Assembly (NCBI RefSeq): GCF_052324685.1
Contig: NC_135214.1
Span: 28,600,489-28,664,488, forward strand
Length of the DNA: 64,000 nucleotides
Source: Brachyhypopomus gauderio
Taxonomy: Eukaryota > Chordata > Actinopteri > Gymnotiformes > Hypopomidae
Reading direction: 5' to 3'
Shown piece after piece: positions 10,301-20,902 of the stretch. Within the stretch, counting starts at the first letter, position 1, and every line of letters starts with the position of its first letter. The translations under genes and the position numbers were made by a program. The notes under the pieces are model-generated. The model saw only the letters and a program-made list of their open reading frames with translations, made no database searches and had not been told where the DNA came from.

Positions 10301-13300
10301 CGTCCACTCAACAGCATCCTCTCACCTGCATCCGCTCACCTGCATCCACTCAACAGCGTCCTCTCACCAGCGTCCTCTCACCTGCGTCTGCTCACCTGCG
10401 TCTGCTCAATAGCACCCTCTCACCTGCGTCCGCTCACCTGCGTTCACTCAACAGCGCCCTCTCAACTATACCCTCCCACCTATGCCCTCTCACCTGCGTC
10501 CACTCAACAGCATCCTCTCACCTGCGTCTGCTCAACAGCGTCCACTCAACTGCATCTGCTCACCTGAGTCCACTTACTTGCGTCCGCCCACCTGCATCCG
10601 CACACCTGCGTCCGCTCACCTGCGTCCGCCCACCTCACATATGTCAAAGTCAAGGCCCGCGGGCCAGATCCGGCCCGTGAATTGATTATCTATGGCCCCC
10701 TGGATGATATTTAATTACTGTTAGAATCGGCCCGCAGGCCACAGCCGCCCGCTGGTGTTTTGCACGCACAAACACTACATTCCCCACAATGCAACGGTAG
10801 CCCGCGAAGTCACTGCAGCGCGCACAAGCGGCGAGGGTCAGCGCGGCGAAAATAACGTAATCGCAGTGGCTCAGCTCGTGCGCGAGCGTCTCGCGCGCTG
10901 TCGATTCGCGAAGTCGTGCATCTCTCGAATTTTGTACTTTGCGCGCGCCGCGCCTCAGCGCAATGAACAAAGTCATGTTTGCAGGGTTCATACACCTTTA
11001 TAAGGTGGAATTCAAGCACTTGTACGTCACTTTCAAGGTCCATTTCAATATTTCCCAGCATGTTAAACTTAATTAAGTTAAATATTTATACATATACTCA
11101 AAATAATTCGCTTTTTATTCACATTATTTAATGGTTGTTTATTTTCAAAACGCCCAATATTAACGTCTTTACGTTCTCTCATGTTTCATCCTGGAATTAC
11201 AAGAGGCTTGTATTTATTAACGTAATAAAAGAGAACTGTTCAGTCAGATAGCTATTTGTTGGGAAACGAAGTAGTTACAATTTCAAGCATTTTCAAGTAC
11301 TTTAGCTTAAATTTCAGCACTTTTCAAACCTTTATTACTTTATTCATGTTTGCTTGTTGAAAAATATTTTCACTTGAAATTACTGACAGATCCATAAGAA
11401 AATATTGCTTTATTCATTTAAGCATTAAATAATATACACTGTGTTAGGTCTTGGTTCAATAGGCTATGTGCAATCATTTTAATATGTTTTAATAAACATT
11501 GAACCAGTCCGGCCCTCGGCTTGTAGCAAATTTGTTTTTTTGGCCCTCAGTGTATTTGACTTTGACATCCCTGGCCCACCTGCATCCACACACCTGCGTC
11601 CACTCACCTGCGTCCACTCAACTGCATCTGCTCACCTGAGTCCGCTCACTTGCGTCCGCCCACCTGCATCCACACACCTGCGTCCTCTCACCTGCGTTCT
11701 CTCAGACTCAACAGCATCCTCTCACCTGCGTCCTCTCACCTGCGTCCACTCAACAGCGTCTGCTCACCTGCGTCTGCTTAACAGCATCCTCTCACCTGCG
11801 TCCTCTCACCTGCGTCCACTCAACAGCATCCTCTCAACTGCGTCCACTCAACAGCGTCCTCTCACCAGTGTCCTCTCACCTGTGTCCTGTCACCTGCGTC
11901 CGCTCACCTGCGTCCACTCACCTGCGTCCACTCACCTGCGTCCGCTCGCCTGTGTCTGCTCACCTGCATCCTCTGACAGCGGAGTGAGAAGCAGTGGCCC
12001 GATCTCAGGTTCAGGCTCGTCAGGCTCTTCCCTCTTTTCCTCTTCCTCAGCGTCTTCTTCAAAGTCCAGGTTGGACTTTTCAGCAAGGTTGACCCACGTA
12101 CAGCGACCCTAACAGACACACACACAAAAGAAGAAAGAGAATTCATCAACAATGTTTATCACAGCCTATTCAACATCTGACCACTAGCCAAGGTAAGATG
12201 CAAGAATTCACATGTTAGATTTGCAGCACTAGGTCACCTGCTTGAGGATGTGCTGAGTGTGGTGCACCCAGGCAGACAGCGAGTCGGCCATCTCCTGCAC
12301 GGGGATGCCCTCAAAGTCGGGATTCTCCTTTACGCTGTCACGCGCTCCCTCCTCTTCCTCCTCCCCCTCTTCCTCCCCAAAGTGGTAGAAGCCCAGGGGG
12401 CTGACCTGGGTGCTTGCTGAGATGCGGGCGATCTGGGCTCGCAGGTAGTTGGCCTCATTGCCCGGGAATGACGGGTAGCTCACTATGGGAGCATCAAGCC
12501 GCCCGGTGAAGAACTTTCGAATCTGCCGTGCGACCATGATCTGAACTGGGGTCACGTTGGGAAGGCGGAACCAGGGCAGACCCAGCTCCAGGCACACAAA
12601 ATAAGTGAATTTGTTCGTGCCGGAATGAGGGGGCTCTTTGGGAACCACGGGGGGTGGCTTGTAGGTTGACTTAGGCAGTGGATCAACCTAATGTAATCAT
12701 AAGTGAATAAAAACATATTAGGATCTCTTAGATAGGATATTTCCTGATATTTCCAGACTCACTTCTCACTTCTGTGTCCACCGTTCATGTTCATTTCAAT
12801 GTAGTAAGCAAAGAATTTACAGTAAAAATTCGAGTAGTTTGGACTACCTGTTTATACTAGATAGAGATGCATATTCTGACTAAACACTTAGCACTTTTGT
12901 CGCTCTGGATAAGAGCATCTGCTAAATGCCGTAAATGTAAATGTAAATGTAAATGTAATCACTGAACAATATTCTTTAGGGTTGTTAAGGTTAGTAGTAA
13001 TCATAAGCTAAAGGCTTTATAGGTTAATGAGGAAAACGCTTGAGGAATCAGGTACTCACCATTTCCACAGTTTTTCCTCCTTCATCTTCCTCTTCAGCCT
13101 CTCGCTCTCTCTCCCCATCCTCCCGTGCTTCCTCTGCTCCTTCCTCCTCTTCTTCTTCACCTTCTCTGTATTCCACTTCAGCCACAATGTAGTTGCCGTC
13201 AGTCCCAAGGATCTTGCCCCAGAGGCGGCAGTGTTGGAGGGGCTGTGTGTCCACCAGTTGCTTTAGGGCCAGGAAGATCTTCTGCGTCTCCTCCTGGCCC

Positions 13301-15664
13301 AAACCCACACCAGCCTGTTCCAGGAAGAAACTCAGCTCAGCCACATTGGGCAGAGGTGTCTCCACCTAGAATTATAAATAAGGCAAACAATAATAAATAA
13401 GGTGTGTGTTTGTGTGTGTGTGTTCCATCGCACTAGTCAATGAGACATTAGTACCCCGCTATTATTAATCCCCAGAATTTGTCTGCAAGATGTATGGCTG
13501 TATGTCTACGGGTAGGGTGACCAGACATCCTCTTTTTCCCGGACACAGGAGCGGACTGAGGAGAAAAATATATATAGTTTGTGTGTGTATATATATACTG
13601 TCTATGAATCTATACATGGCACGTAGTGTATATGACAGCTTTTAATGTCATATGGACAATATTACTATATTACTTCCAGCAATAATATGATTACAAAACC
13701 ACATAGTGGCATAACAAAATAACTAACAAACCTAACAACTTGACCCTGACAGAATACAGGGGAAAAACAACTGGAAAGCTACTGAAACCTACATTGTTCA
13801 CTCAGTGAGTAACCTCTGCAGCTTTTCTTTTTTTTTCTCTCATCTATTCAGCGCCACCTTTACTTTTCGTAGTTTGTTTAGACCCTGGCTTAGACTGCTC
13901 CATCTTTACGGCAATGCGGACTTATTTTTTTACGTTTCAGTAGTGTCAACTGTGTCGTGGAGGGATCACATGAGTTAACCAGGCTTTAGACCCTCAGCAG
14001 TGTCAGTGTGTAACTGGCATCTCTCTCTTGACTTTTCACTCGTGGGATACAAGCAGGGACATATAATTAATGTGGCATTAGTATGGCATTAGTAAGGCTT
14101 TTCCAGTTCGTAACTACTTGTATTAATAAGTGACACAGGTGCTGTATGTTTTCATAGTCCAGTTTCTGGGACAAGTAGATTTTTTTTCTGATCTCCGCTG
14201 CATACCGTCAGCCCGCATCAGCTGGCCCAGTCTGCGGCCGCGGTCCAACTCATTTGTGTGTTTACAGGCTCAGTCCGCGGCCGCGTGCTGAGCAGGTTTG
14301 CCTGACTGGAGCAGGGGAGAGGTAGGGGAGGCCAGGGACAGTTGTAACATGGGACGGTTGTAACACCTTGAATTCCTCCAAACAGAAACAAGCTAGAGTG
14401 ATTACACTCACTGTGCACATGCTCAGTTTGACTGTCTTCTTGCTAACAAAAAAGGAGCCACATTTGAAACTCCCAGAGAAAGTAATAACCAAAAGTGTTT
14501 TTTTAATGTAAAAATTTAACTTTTCTATCAGAGGTATTTTTTTGGATACTGTCGTGAGATCAAATATCTATGAATCCAAACAAGTATTATTAGAATCACT
14601 GGTTTGTAAGCTAAAAATAGAATTGATTAACATGTGTCCAACTAGCAGTCAGGCTTGTTCACATGAAGTGAAAACATAACTGGTGATACTGGGACGATTG
14701 CAACGCCTTGATACAACCGTACCTGAACCAAGTAGTCAGTGACAATGACCATGTATGATCTGCCAAGCATTGTGAAGAGTGCCCATCCCCTGGCTGCAAC
14801 ACCATCAAACATTCAGGCAGGGTTTGCATGCCCTGGAATTTGGCCTTTTAAAAGAGATATTTTTGCCTTTGCACCATATCTAGTCACAGATCGTCCACTG
14901 CCAGCAGTAACACCACAGGTTCCATCTTCCACTGCAGCTGCAGTGAATGCAGTTGCATGTATTACAGGTCCAACACCCACTGTGGCAACGGTGGCATCCT
15001 ACACACCACTTGCAGCATCCTCCCCATCACACCATGTGTGGTGCCCCTCTTTGTTTTGTCATGTGGTGTGAAAGTAATAATTAGGCCTATTTAAAAAAAG
15101 AAATTAATAGTCACAATATCATAAATGATAAATAATCTTTTTCATTTTGAGTATTTGATTGATTAATTATGTAATTTTTAGACGTTACAACCGTCCCTGT
15201 ACCCTGGGATGGTTGTAACAGTGGAGTGACTGTATTTAAATCAATTTAGCAACCTGTACATATTTCATAAACCCACTTAAATACATTGTTTCAGTAGTTG
15301 ACACATTGAAGTTCATAATACAACAAATTGGCTATTCCAGTGTAAATGGTTTTTGATTTATTGGAAAAATCATAAAACGTGTTACAACTGTCCCTGGTCT
15401 CCCCTAATAGGCACCGTTAAACAGCAGTGTACTGCATTACCGGTAGTAATGTATGCCAGTCCGCCCCTGCCTGGACATTTTGAGGCCTAAAAAAATGTCC
15501 GGGGGGAATTTCAAAATCGTCCGGGATTTTGTTCGACTGCCTCAATCATAATACATGTACAGTCGTTGTGATTAGACTTGCCACTCCGTTCCATTCCACT
15601 TCATTCCAGGTTTGTCTGTATCGCAAATTAGTCACGTACTTCTCCTCAAATCTATCTACTTTGC

Positions 15665-15728
<64 letters not shown>

Positions 15729-17792
15729 TGTGTGCGTGCGCGCGCGCGTTTATGGAGGAGTTAAGGGAAAAAAAATCCCGTGCTTTCGCCAGGGTCGTGA
15801 TTCGTATGAGGCAGAGTGCTTGATGTCTGTCTTGAATGGCATGTCTGTGGATTCACTGAAAGGCATTTTGTGCATCCAGTACAATTTCAGGAACATGACC
15901 TGCAAAGATTTTCATACCTACACTGTAAAAAATTGCTGTTAATTTATAGCAGAATTCCAACAGTATTAACCTGTTATTTTTGAAAACAGCACTCTACTGT
16001 TAATACAAACAGAAAATTGGTAATTTACTGTTCTTTAACAGGACTATAAATTTACAGGGAAAATCTGACAGTAAACTACTGTATACTTCATATACAGGAA
16101 GTTGCTGTGAACTGATAAGCATTGTGGGTATCTTTGCTGTAATTCGAGCGCCCCCTTTTGAGCATTTCCTAATTACAGTAATTAACTGTAATTAGCAATG
16201 GCTGCTGGGAGATTAGAAAATCCTGAGTTTTTTCCCTATTTTTTTCTACTTGCTTGAGTGTTTTAGCAGTTGTAACACTGCATTGTGGTGCAAGTTACAT
16301 TGTGGACCTGAAAACCTAATCTAAGTTTTTAGCTAACCATACAAAGCTAACAAAAAATATTAGAAAAATACTTAGGCTAGAATTTTATATAAGGGCAGTC
16401 ATGGCCTGGTGGTTAGGGAACTGGTCTTGTGACCAGAGGGTCGTGGGTTCGATTCCCAGCCCTTAGGCCATGACTGAGGTGCCCCTGAGCAAGGCCCTTA
16501 ACCCGCAATTGCTCACTTGTATAAAAATGAGATTAAAATGTAAGTTGCTCTGGATAAGGGCGTCTGCCAAATGCCATAAATATAAACCCAGCCATTGATG
16601 GTTAAGGGTCTTGCTCAGGGGCCCAGCAGTGGCAGCTAGGAGGAGGGGGGGATTTGAACTCAGGACCTTTGGATTACAACACCAACGTCTTAACCACTGA
16701 GCTACTGCTGCCCTTTGAGCTGTTGATTTTGTATACAGAGTTCTGTTAGCTGTAACAGAAATTAACAGTAAATTGCTGTAGGTTTAAAAAAAACAGTAAT
16801 ATTATGTAGATTGTGTTTACAGTATAATGCTGTAATTGTAAAATTGTATGCTGTAATTGTAAATTGTACTGTACAAATAGGGTATAATACTGGGGAAACT
16901 GCTGCCAGTATATTACTGTAATTTTACATGGAAATTTTTTACAGTGTACTTAATGGGTAATCGTAAACTGTTGAAAGACTGTTGAACAGTTGAAAGACTG
17001 TTCTGACAAATACACCCCGCAAGAGGAGGACTGAAGAGGAGCCTTTTCTTTTATTTATTTATTTTTTACTTAGTCTATCACTATTACACTCAAAAAATGT
17101 CAGTGTATATTTATATTTTTGTTGGTGTACATATGTTTTTTAGTGTACTATGTTGTTTTGTGCTGATCAGTAGATGCAATTTTTACACAGACACCATGTC
17201 ATTTGTGTCATATCATACACCGATACACCGATGGCACCCCCCCCCCCCCCCCCCCCCCGGCAAAAAATTTGTCCTCCTTTTCAGAAACCCAAATCTGGTC
17301 ACCCTATCTACGGGACAACTTAAGAGTGAGAAGAGTGTTTCCTCACCAGCTCATCTTCTTGGTCGCCCCCGTCTCTCCCCCCGCGGGAAAACAGGGTTTT
17401 CTGCTTCTCCGCCAGCAGCTGCGTGGCGGTGGCGGGCGGCGTGTCGCGGAGCGTGCTCTGCACGTGCGGGAGCGTGCTGCGCTTCAGCTCGTGACTCAAG
17501 TCTTCTATAACGTCCACGGCGTTCTGCGGGCGCTCGTCCATCACTTTGGTGAGCACGCGCGCTAGATGGTCATACCTGAAGAAGACGCGTTAGCTAGCGG
17601 GTCAGCGGCGTATTAGCTAGCCAAGATTTTCATTATTAGTTCATAGTGATGCAGTTGAGGGTCAAATTGAAATGAAGTACGACACACTCACAGGTTGAGG
17701 TTCGTATCAGTGCTGTTTTTCAACAGGAAAGCTTTGAAGTTCAGTGCAGCCTGTTGCCTGTGGTTGTTTATTTGTCCTTCGGGAGTTTCCAT
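7376..17792 (-). CDS. rsph4a: Radial spoke head protein 4 (RSPH4A/RSPH6A family), 7 exons
   Basis: Component of the radial spoke head of motile cilia and flagella, which transmits signals from the central pair to dynein arms. Exons on the minus strand: 17692-17792, 17347-17575, 13060-13365, 12238-12687, 11964-12108, 7686-7803, 7376-7613. All junctions are GT-AG and phases agree, giving 528 residues. Recognisable family blocks: [20 protein letters not shown] near the N-terminus, [11 protein letters not shown] and CRLWGKILG (exon 3), [21 protein letters not shown] and [15 protein letters not shown] (exon 4), GRCTWVN and [12 protein letters not shown] (exon 5), [15 protein letters not shown] and NLWPGA (exon 6), YIGWGLKFS and EYPSGPEV (exon 7), then an acidic tail. 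The start is the first ATG in a short METPEG leader. Introns 2 and 5 are swollen by transposons and a minisatellite. RSPH6A cannot be fully excluded as the better name. Confidence 0.95.
7870..11966. repeat. 12-bp minisatellite filling rsph4a intron 5, built on a splice-donor motif
   Basis: Tandem array of 12-bp units. On the plus strand CTCACCTGCGTC alternates irregularly with CTCAACAGCGTC variants, from about 7870 to 10635 and from 11574 to 11966; a hAT element at 10636-11573 splits it. On the rsph4a sense strand the main unit reads GACGCAGGTGAG, a near-perfect U1 5' splice site. The authentic exon 5 donor (GATGCAG|GTGAGC, exon end 11964) is the first unit. Because 12 is a multiple of 3 and units lack stops on the plus strand, long plus-strand frames of 330-560 codons arise; they are not genes. 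Higher-order duplication is visible, for example 9541-9800 against about 10106-10340. Confidence 0.95.
10636..11573. mobile_element. hAT-type element inserted in the minisatellite
   Basis: 938 bp flanked by the 8-bp duplication GCCCACCT at 10628-10635 and 11574-11581, itself part of the minisatellite. Inner ends match as inverted repeats (ATGTCAAAGTCAA against TTGACTTTGACAT). The right end is CAGGGATG-type when read inward; the left outermost bases have drifted. The GC-rich left part (GGCCCGCGGGCC) and the part from about 10980 (GGGTTCATACACC, family Y below) suggest one element nested in another. No transposase frame. A partial inverted copy of the left part lies at about 35945-36120. Confidence 0.85.
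12890..12960 (+). mobile_element. SINE/L2-type 3' tail fragment in rsph4a intron 3
   Basis: GTCGCTCTGGATAAGAGCAT..GCTAAATGCC followed by TAAATG repeats is the conserved 3' tail shared by fish L2-clade LINEs and their SINEs. Only the tail is present. Confidence 0.7.
13546..15469. mobile_element. Second hAT-type element nested in the first
   Basis: Ends CAGGAGCGGACTG and CAGTCCGCCCCTG form inverted repeats of the widespread CAGGGGCGGACTGG fish hAT type. Flanks CCCGGACA (13538-13545) and CCTGGACA (15470-15477) are an 8-bp duplication with one mismatch. It carries the pogo-like element at 14335-15404. Confidence 0.82.
14335..15404 (+). mobile_element. Pogo-like (Tc1/mariner) element with transposase remnant
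   Basis: Inverted ends GGGGAGGCCAGGGACAGTTG and CAACTGTCCCTGGTCTCCCC with TA on both sides (14333-14334, 15405-15406). A plus-strand frame from 14739 contains [20 protein letters not shown] and YLVTDRP, matching the C-terminal end of the DDE_1 domain of pogo/tigger transposases. The catalytic core is absent, so it is an internally deleted, non-autonomous copy. Extra internal copies of the GGGACGGTTGTAAC motif are seen at about 14350 and 15180-15222. Confidence 0.8.
15668..15752. repeat. (TG)n microsatellite
   Basis: About 85 bp of TG dinucleotides, degenerating into CGCG at the right end. The Cys-Val-rich frame through it is an artefact. Confidence 0.97.
16393..16586 (+). mobile_element. Full-length tRNA-derived SINE
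   Basis: The head holds a pol III A box (TGGCCTGGTGGTTAGGGAA) and B box (GGGTTCGATTCCC), as in a tRNA-derived SINE. The body ends in the L2-like tail GCTCTGGATAAGGGCGTCTG followed by a short A-rich end. It is not a tRNA gene: no cloverleaf closes. Confidence 0.85.
16588..16713 (-). mobile_element. tRNA-derived SINE head, inverted next to the first SINE
   Basis: Read on the minus strand it starts GGGCAGCAGTAGCTCAGTGG and has a B-box-like GAGTTCAAATCC, then CCCCTGAGCAAGACCCTTAA, the same body block seen in the neighbouring SINE. The tail is missing. The two copies are tail to tail. Confidence 0.75.
17237..17258. repeat. Poly-C tract (22 C)
   Basis: Uninterrupted run of C just upstream of the right end of the intron 2 hAT element. 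Similar runs occur at 41119-41134 and 56466-56480. Length may be an assembly artefact. Confidence 0.9.
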
Positions 17793-18239
17793 TCTGAGAT
17801 TGGTCAATTCAAAATGAAGCTTATCCTTCTGTCTCGGTGTAGTTTTAATCTAGCTAGCTACGTAGCTATAACAAGACTATAACTAGCTAAAGACAAACAG
17901 TTTTGTTGCCTTCAAACCGCTGTCAAGTGTAAGCAAAATCGGTTGCCATGACGCCTGCAGTTCATGAATCTGATTGGCTAGAATGGAGACCCCCCCACGC
18001 TTGTGAGGTTAGTAAAGGAATTATCAACGTGTTATTCATAAAGGAAGAGCAATATTTTCGCATCTGTGGTTTCATACACCAGTTACTTGATGATAATTAT
18101 ATTTTTTACACACTCTGACTTTTGGTAACAGATTTGATCAGCTCATATGCCGATTTTAGAAAGGTAAATCGATCCCGGATGGTCTTCCCTCGTTAGAGGG
18201 AATCACTAAATCGCAAAGGATTTCTCTACACAGAACTGT
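17793..18239. other. rsph4a upstream region
   Basis: About 450 bp between the rsph4a start and the next LTR element. It contains AGCTAGCT-rich sequence around 17850-17895 and the X-box-like site described separately. No TATA box is obvious and no exon is recognised. Confidence 0.5.
17942..17955. promoter_or_regulatory. X-box-like RFX site upstream of rsph4a
   Basis: GTTGCCATGACGCC lies about 150 bp upstream of the rsph4a start codon. RFX factors bind GTTGCCATGGCAAC-type palindromes in promoters of cilia genes. The left half is perfect and the right half imperfect. Function is inferred from motif and position. Confidence 0.45.
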
Positions 18240-18244
18240 GATAT

Positions 18245-20495
18245 TGTGACGGGCAGGGTGAGCGAAAATAAATGGAAGCGATCACGCCAAGTCTCAGGGA
18301 AATAGGATGGTTTAATATGTAAAGTGCGCAAACCAAAACCCGTGAACTGATCCGAATTAAGGATATAATAACCAGCAGTCAACTGGTACAAAGACAAGAC
18401 ATATATAGACGAACAAACGACCCTCAGGTGAGACGGATCGCGGGCTCCGCCCACCTGAGGGACGAACACAACGCCACACCCACATGACAAGCTGCTGCTG
18501 TAGACGGGGGCGACCAGTAGGGGGCCGCCGTACCGTGACAGATCCCCCCTCCAAGCCGCACTCCCCTCCACCGGCTGTGCGGCCTACAGCAGCAGCACAC
18601 AAAACAAAGGGGCAGGCAGGCAGGGACAAGGGACACACCCCCTGTAGTCCCGGAGCTGAAACACAAAACACAAACAGGTTAGCTCGCCTACCTGGGCGGG
18701 ACCCTGGACCGACTGGGCCGTCAACAAGACAAAACCACGCCCCGGTCGGTCACAGGGCCCTCACGCCCTAACCGGCCTTAAGCCGCATAGCCCCACAGGT
18801 GCGAGGACGGCGGGCCACGGCTCCGTGTCCGTCCGGGGTGTATGTGTGCAGGTTACCTCCCTGGGGCGTGGCTAAGTCACCTCCTGGACCTACCTCCTCC
18901 CGGAGCTGGCCCCTGCCTTCTGCTAGGGGCCACCCCAGCCTCCTGGGGAGTCAGCCCCAGCCGGAGCCTGACTTTACGAGGTGAACTCCTCCACCAAACC
19001 CAGGAGCACCAGAGACCGAGGCCCAGAGCACCCTTATCGCGGGCTGGGGAACAGCCCCCAAGGGCCTCCTGGTCACCCCGAGCAGGAGGGAGGATCTCCA
19101 ACTTCAGCAGGAGCTCTTCGGACCAGAGCCCTATCGTCCCCAAACATCCGGGGGCCCCAGCCCTCTAGGGAGGGGCTCTTTCCGACCGGGCTCCGGTCAC
19201 CCCACGACATAAGGGGGCTCCTGCCAGCTGGAGACCCCCACAAGGTCCAGGACTGCCACGATCCACCGCCAGGGAGAAGCACCTGCACATAAAACACAAA
19301 ATGCACACACACCCACACACACCAACACAAAACACATACGCGCACTTACCCTGACCATCTCGGCACCCCGCATCCGGGGGGAGGGGTCTCCATCTCAGCA
19401 GGAGGGGACACCAAACAACTCACCTGATTCATCAGGAGAGGGGCCCCTACCGGCTCCGGAGAACACCCTCGACTCCCTGGTCAGGGCCTCCCTTAGGAGC
19501 TACGCCCTCCGTGCCATATTCCGTGGCACGGGACCATCACTGGTCCACCCCCACACACGCATTCAAGGGGGAGGAGCATGTGTGGAATTACACACAACAG
19601 TTCACAAGCACGCTAAAACAAAACGAACACGAAAAGACTAAATACAAAAGACAAATGGACAGGACCAACACACGCGCGCTCTGTAAATGGTGACGCAACC
19701 ACTCCGGCTCGCAGTCGCTCCCCAATTCCAACACGGAACACATGGGGAGCGAGGCGACAAAAGCGAGTGATACTCGCGTCACGGCTTACAGGGACGCGTC
19801 TCCCCAGCTCGCAGTCGCTCACAACATACAAACGCAACACAGAGAGCGAGGCGACAATGCCGAGAGGCACTCGCGTCTCACACGCACAACATTCAAACGT
19901 GTGTGTGCAGCACGCTTCGGTCCCGCTGTCCACACACACACATTACGACAAAAAAAAACGAAACGCACATCCATAAAAGAGGAGCTTTACGGGGGTAACG
20001 GACTCCAGTCCTCGCCGTGTTTCAAACAATACACTAGATAAACGAACATTTAAACACGGCGGGACGAGTGGAGACCGACCCAGCTCACTCTCATATGAAA
20101 CATACAACACCACGCAGACAAACACTTACCACGAGACATGACCACGAACGAAGGAAAAAGCAAAGGAGACTGGCGGCTTCCGAAGGTGGCTGGTTATTCT
20201 GTGACGGGCAGGGTGAGCGAAAATAAATGGAAGCGATCACGCCAAGTCTCAGGGAAATAGGATGGTTTAATATGTAAAGTGCGCAAACCAAAACCCGTGA
20301 ACTGATCCGAATTAAGGATATAATAACCAGCAGTCAACTGGTACAAAGACAAGACATATATAGACGAACAAACGACCCTCAGGTGAGACGGATCGCGGGC
20401 TCCGCCCACCTGAGGGACGAACACAACGCCACACCCACATGACAAGCTGCTGCTGTAGACGGGGGCGACCAGTAGGGGGCCGCCGTACCGTGACA
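18245..20495 (-). mobile_element. Non-autonomous LTR retrotransposon, copy A (identical LTRs)
   Basis: Two 296-bp LTRs (18245-18540 and 20200-20495), identical by eye, TG..CA, with target duplication GATAT at 18240-18244 and 20496-20500. Orientation is minus: the polypurine tract GGAGGGGGG lies next to the left LTR and the primer site next to the right one. The 1659-bp interior has no gag or pol motif; the open frames there are short and mutually overlapping. LTR identity implies very recent insertion, so enzymes must be supplied in trans, plausibly by a sushi-type element. Confidence 0.92.
20189..20198 (-). promoter_or_regulatory. Putative self-priming site of copy A
   Basis: Minus strand AATAACCAGC, one base inside the 5' LTR. 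It is perfectly complementary to GCTGGTTATT at 20331-20322, a few bases after a start predicted at 20334, 28 bases below TATATATG at 20362-20355. The layout equals that of the sushi-type element at 779-6438. Confidence 0.65.
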
Positions 20496-20500
20496 GATAT

Positions 20501-20902
20501 CTCTTTTAACGGGGTTGATATTGTGGAGAACAAATGTAGCAATGTTGTTATAAGGAAGCTGATATAAAAAATCCATGTCATTACTTATTTATTAATGGTC
20601 AGCTGGACATAGACAACAGCCATTTGGTTGGGACTCTTTCCTATAAATGTATTATTATACATTACAAAAATAAAGAGCTGCTTTATAAAATACTGCATAG
20701 ATTCTGTCCTGTTAATGGTGCTGTGAGCAAATACCTCGATTCTTGGAGAATAAATTATAGAACATCTCTGGTTAATTAATTTAAATTTATCATTACAATT
20801 TCGATTTAATTAATTTTATAATTTATTATTACTAAGGTAGCCATAGGCTGTTGCATGGATCTCACCTACTAACAGAAAATTTCTAAGCATAATTTTGTAA
20901 AT
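20501..20902. other. No gene recognised
   Basis: AT-rich sequence between two LTR elements. I see no motif, exon or repeat boundary that I can support. Confidence 0.4.

Larger units (their letters stand above)
15921..16946. mobile_element. MITE with CACTGTAAAAAATT ends, host of two SINEs
   Basis: Inverted ends CACTGTAAAAAATT and AATTTTTTACAGTG, flanked by TA at 15919-15920 and 16947-16948. The body is AT-rich with repeated ACTGTAAATT/CAGTAA motifs and a CATTGTGGGTA segment. No transposase. The two SINEs at 16393-16713 are inserted in its middle. Confidence 0.75.
13513..17306. mobile_element. hAT-type element occupying rsph4a intron 2 (host of nested insertions)
   Basis: Terminal inverted repeats TAGGGTGACCAGA and TCTGGTCACCCTA, with the 8-bp duplication TCTACGGG at 13505-13512 and 17307-17314. 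At 3.8 kb it makes up most of the 3981-bp intron and ends 40 bp from exon 2. Most of its length comes from later insertions (13546-15469 and 15921-16946). The remaining body has no transposase I can recognise. Confidence 0.88.

Noticed and set aside
7900-10680. Four long plus-strand open frames of 257-560 codons
   Set aside because: They translate the 12-bp minisatellite; the unit is a multiple of three without stops. The composition is only SHLRPL/SPAS-type repeats and the sequence is intronic to rsph4a.
7870-11966. CRISPR array
   Set aside because: Units are 12 bp with no spacers of fixed length, and the locus is an intron of a vertebrate gene.
15529-15942. 137-codon frame on the plus strand
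   Set aside because: Largely a (TG)n repeat translated as Cys-Val; no domain on either side.
16393-16470. A tRNA gene suggested by A and B boxes
   Set aside because: No acceptor stem closes and the sequence runs on into a SINE body and L2-like tail.
18206-20581. Many 60-145 codon frames in the small LTR elements (also at 30.7-32.4 kb)
   Set aside because: Overlapping on several strands, not conserved between copies A and B and without motifs; the elements appear non-coding.
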